From JAOTVV01 sp039591075 (GTDB lineage: Bacteria; Gemmatimonadota; Gemmatimonadetes; Gemmatimonadales; GWC2-71-9), in the NCBI GenBank assembly GCA_039591075.1, contig JBDHEI010000008.1, positions 21,745-85,744 on the forward strand: 64,000 nucleotides of DNA. The letters run 5' to 3'. The notes beneath the pieces were generated by a model, which did no database searches, was not told the DNA's origin, and saw only the letters and a program-made list of their open reading frames with translations. Numbering within the stretch: position 1 is the stretch's first letter; each line of letters opens with the position of its first letter. Shown here one piece after another: positions 62,835 to 64,000 of the stretch. Made by a program: the position numbers and the translations under genes.

Positions 62835-63154
62835 GAACTCTCGGACTTGTCGGACAGGACGTTGGCAACCCGGTCACGCTGAACGACGAGTCGAGATTCG
62901 CCACTCTTCACCGTAAGCTCGTCGTCCTTCATGTGCACCACCTCACCGACGATCCCTCCGACGGTCACGATACGATCGCCCTTCCTGATCTGGGTGAGAC
63001 GCTCCCGGTGCTTCTTTTCCTGCTGCGTCTTGGGTCGGATGATGAGAAAGTAGAAGATGGCGACGATCGCCAGCATCTGGACGAAAAAGATCGTCATTCC
63101 ACTGCTTCCGCCTTCACCGGAAGGGGCGAACAGGAAGAGCGTTTCAGGTATCAC
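62831..63154 (-). CDS. yajC: Preprotein translocase subunit YajC
   Basis: 107 residues. One membrane helix (FVQMLAIVAIFYFLIIRP) followed by a basic stretch (KTQQEKKHRERLTQIRKGD) and IVTVGGIVGEVVHMKDDEL is diagnostic. YajC joins SecDF in the Sec translocon. It overlaps the tgt 3' end by 11 nt, the normal tgt-yajC order. Confidence 0.94.
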   Translation of the reverse strand: MIPETLFLFAPSGEGGSSGMTIFFVQMLAIVAIFYFLIIRPKTQQEKKHRERLTQIRKGDRIVTVGGIVGEVVHMKDDELTVKSGESRLVVQRDRVANVLSDKSESS

Positions 63155-64000
63155 GTGTTCTCCGTGCGTTGTAGCGGTTCAGCCACTCACGATGCCAGGT
63201 ATCGAAGGTACCAGCGAGGATGTGCGCGCGCGCCTCGGTGGCAAGGCGGACGAGAAACCTCACGTTGTGGAGCGACAGCAGCCGCAAGCCGAGCAGCTCC
63301 TCGGCAGCGAACAAGTGGCGCAGATACCCTCGACTGTAGGTCCGACACGTCTCACAGTCACAGGACTCGTCGAGCGGACCGGGGTCGGCTCGATGGGCCG
63401 CATTGCGGATGTTCACCGCTCCATCCGGCGTATACGCCGACCCGTTGCGGCCGTTGCGGGTCGGGGCGACGCAATCGAACAGGTCGACGCCTCGGGCCAC
63501 CGACTCGAGGAGATCCTCCGGAAACCCGACTCCCATAAGATAACGCGGCCGCTCCCGGGGGAGCCCGGGCTCGAGGGACTCGAGGACCGCGAGCATCTGC
63601 TCCTTCGGCTCGCCCACAGCGAGGCCACCAATGGCGATCCCCGTCCAATCGGCGAGTCCCAACACGGTCCGCGCCGTCGATCGGCGGACCTCGAGGTGCC
63701 CAGCCCCTTGGAGAATCGGCCACAGCGTCTGGCGGTCGGGGTCCTCCGCAGCCAGGGCACGATGTCGATCCACGCACCGCTCCAGCCATCGCTTGGTTCG
63801 CTCGGCGGCGTCCTCGGCCGCGAGCCGATCCGCCCTACCAGGCACGACGTGATCGAACGCCATGGCGACGTCGGCGCCGAGGATCCACTGGATTTCGGTG
63901 GCGCGCTCCGGCGTGAGTCGGCGACGTGACCCGTCGACGTGCGAAGCGAAGTCGACCCCGTCGTCGTCCACCCGGCGGAAACCTTCGAGTGAGAAGATCT
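63144..64000 (-). CDS. tgt: tRNA-guanine transglycosylase, 5' part beyond the window
   Basis: The visible C-terminal ~285 residues run from IFSLEGFRRVDDDGVDFASH through GIAIGGLAVGEPKEQM, the active-site VDLFDCVAPTRNGRNGSAYT and the zinc site CDCETCRTYSRGYLRHL. The enzyme exchanges G34 for preQ1 in tRNAs with GUN anticodons. The frame is open to the window edge, so the start is not seen; a GTG at 63971 is internal. It is the first visible gene of the long operon. Confidence 0.95.
   Translation of the reverse strand, partial: IFSLEGFRRVDDDGVDFASHVDGSRRRLTPERATEIQWILGADVAMAFDHVVPGRADRLAAEDAAERTKRWLERCVDRHRALAAEDPDRQTLWPILQGAGHLEVRRSTARTVLGLADWTGIAIGGLAVGEPKEQMLAVLESLEPGLPRERPRYLMGVGFPEDLLESVARGVDLFDCVAPTRNGRNGSAYTPDGAVNIRNAAHRADPGPLDESCDCETCRTYSRGYLRHLFAAEELLGLRLLSLHNVRFLVRLATEARAHILAGTFDTWHREWLNRYNARRTRDT

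Overview
The window is a 64 kb piece of a GC-rich bacterial chromosome, almost fully coding, with genes on both strands in long, tightly packed operons. Envelope genes (tamA/tamB, lgt, PBP4, POTRA/beta-barrel) indicate a two-membrane bacterium. The one-polypeptide 2-oxoglutarate dehydrogenase (Kgd type), the short primary-type sigma factor without region 1.1, the MoxR/VWA pair and the Nramp-like and kinase families together suggest Gemmatimonadota or a close relative. That assignment is inference: no rRNA is present to prove it. No rRNA, tRNA, CRISPR array, prophage or complete insertion sequence was seen.

Layout. 1-8236 (minus): glutamate dehydrogenase, two related ATP-grasp (PEP/pyruvate-binding) proteins and the start of kgd, a group around 2-oxoglutarate and pyruvate. 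8431-9443 (plus): a two-gene antitoxin/nucleotidyltransferase-like module behind an AT-rich palindromic promoter. 9435-9928: a four-helix-bundle gene enclosed by a perfect 30-bp inverted repeat made of octamer repeats, resembling a 23S rRNA intervening sequence but outside rRNA. 9952-17296 (minus): VWA protein, MFS transporter, cytidylate-kinase-like protein, MoxR/chelatase-like AAA ATPase and a Tat-exported GH38-like protein. 17634-24345 (minus): a formate dehydrogenase operon (fdhD, NuoE-NuoF fusion, catalytic subunit, cysteine desulfurase). Its catalytic subunit is interrupted by an in-frame TGA with a textbook bacterial SECIS hairpin, so it is a selenoprotein. 24476-28057: thioredoxin-like protein, M20 peptidase, small secreted proteins.

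28072-36205 (minus): an operon joined mostly by 4-nt start/stop overlaps: LON-domain protein, glcD, an unknown protein, glcE, glcF, ygfZ-like, Nramp-like transporter, NAD-dependent epimerase. 36326-40087 (minus): sigma factor with a visible consensus promoter and terminator, aroB, phzF-like and cobalamin adenosyltransferase; the sigma/aroB intergenic region carries DnaA-box-like sites. 40204-41601: ferredoxin-NADP reductase. 41606-43102 (minus): PBP4. 43157-53482 (plus): tamA, tamB, lipid kinase, zinc-finger protein, HAD phosphatase, membrane protein, acpS, Ser/Thr kinase.

53516-64000 (minus): a 14-gene housekeeping operon read from tgt through yajC, def, fmt, thiE, thiS, thiG, rsmB, a PASTA protein, rpe, tlpA-like, ybbR-like and tsaD to lgt. 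It links translation initiation and tRNA/rRNA modification, thiamin synthesis and envelope functions.

Recurring oddities are a dispersed octamer repeat (GCGGTTAG/CTAACCGC) that supplies the stop codons of four genes, and several genes (thiE, aroB, the Ser/Thr kinase, the MFS transporter) whose conserved N-terminus lies upstream of any ATG/GTG/TTG. The latter point to unusual starts, a phase-variable tract, or small indels in the assembly.
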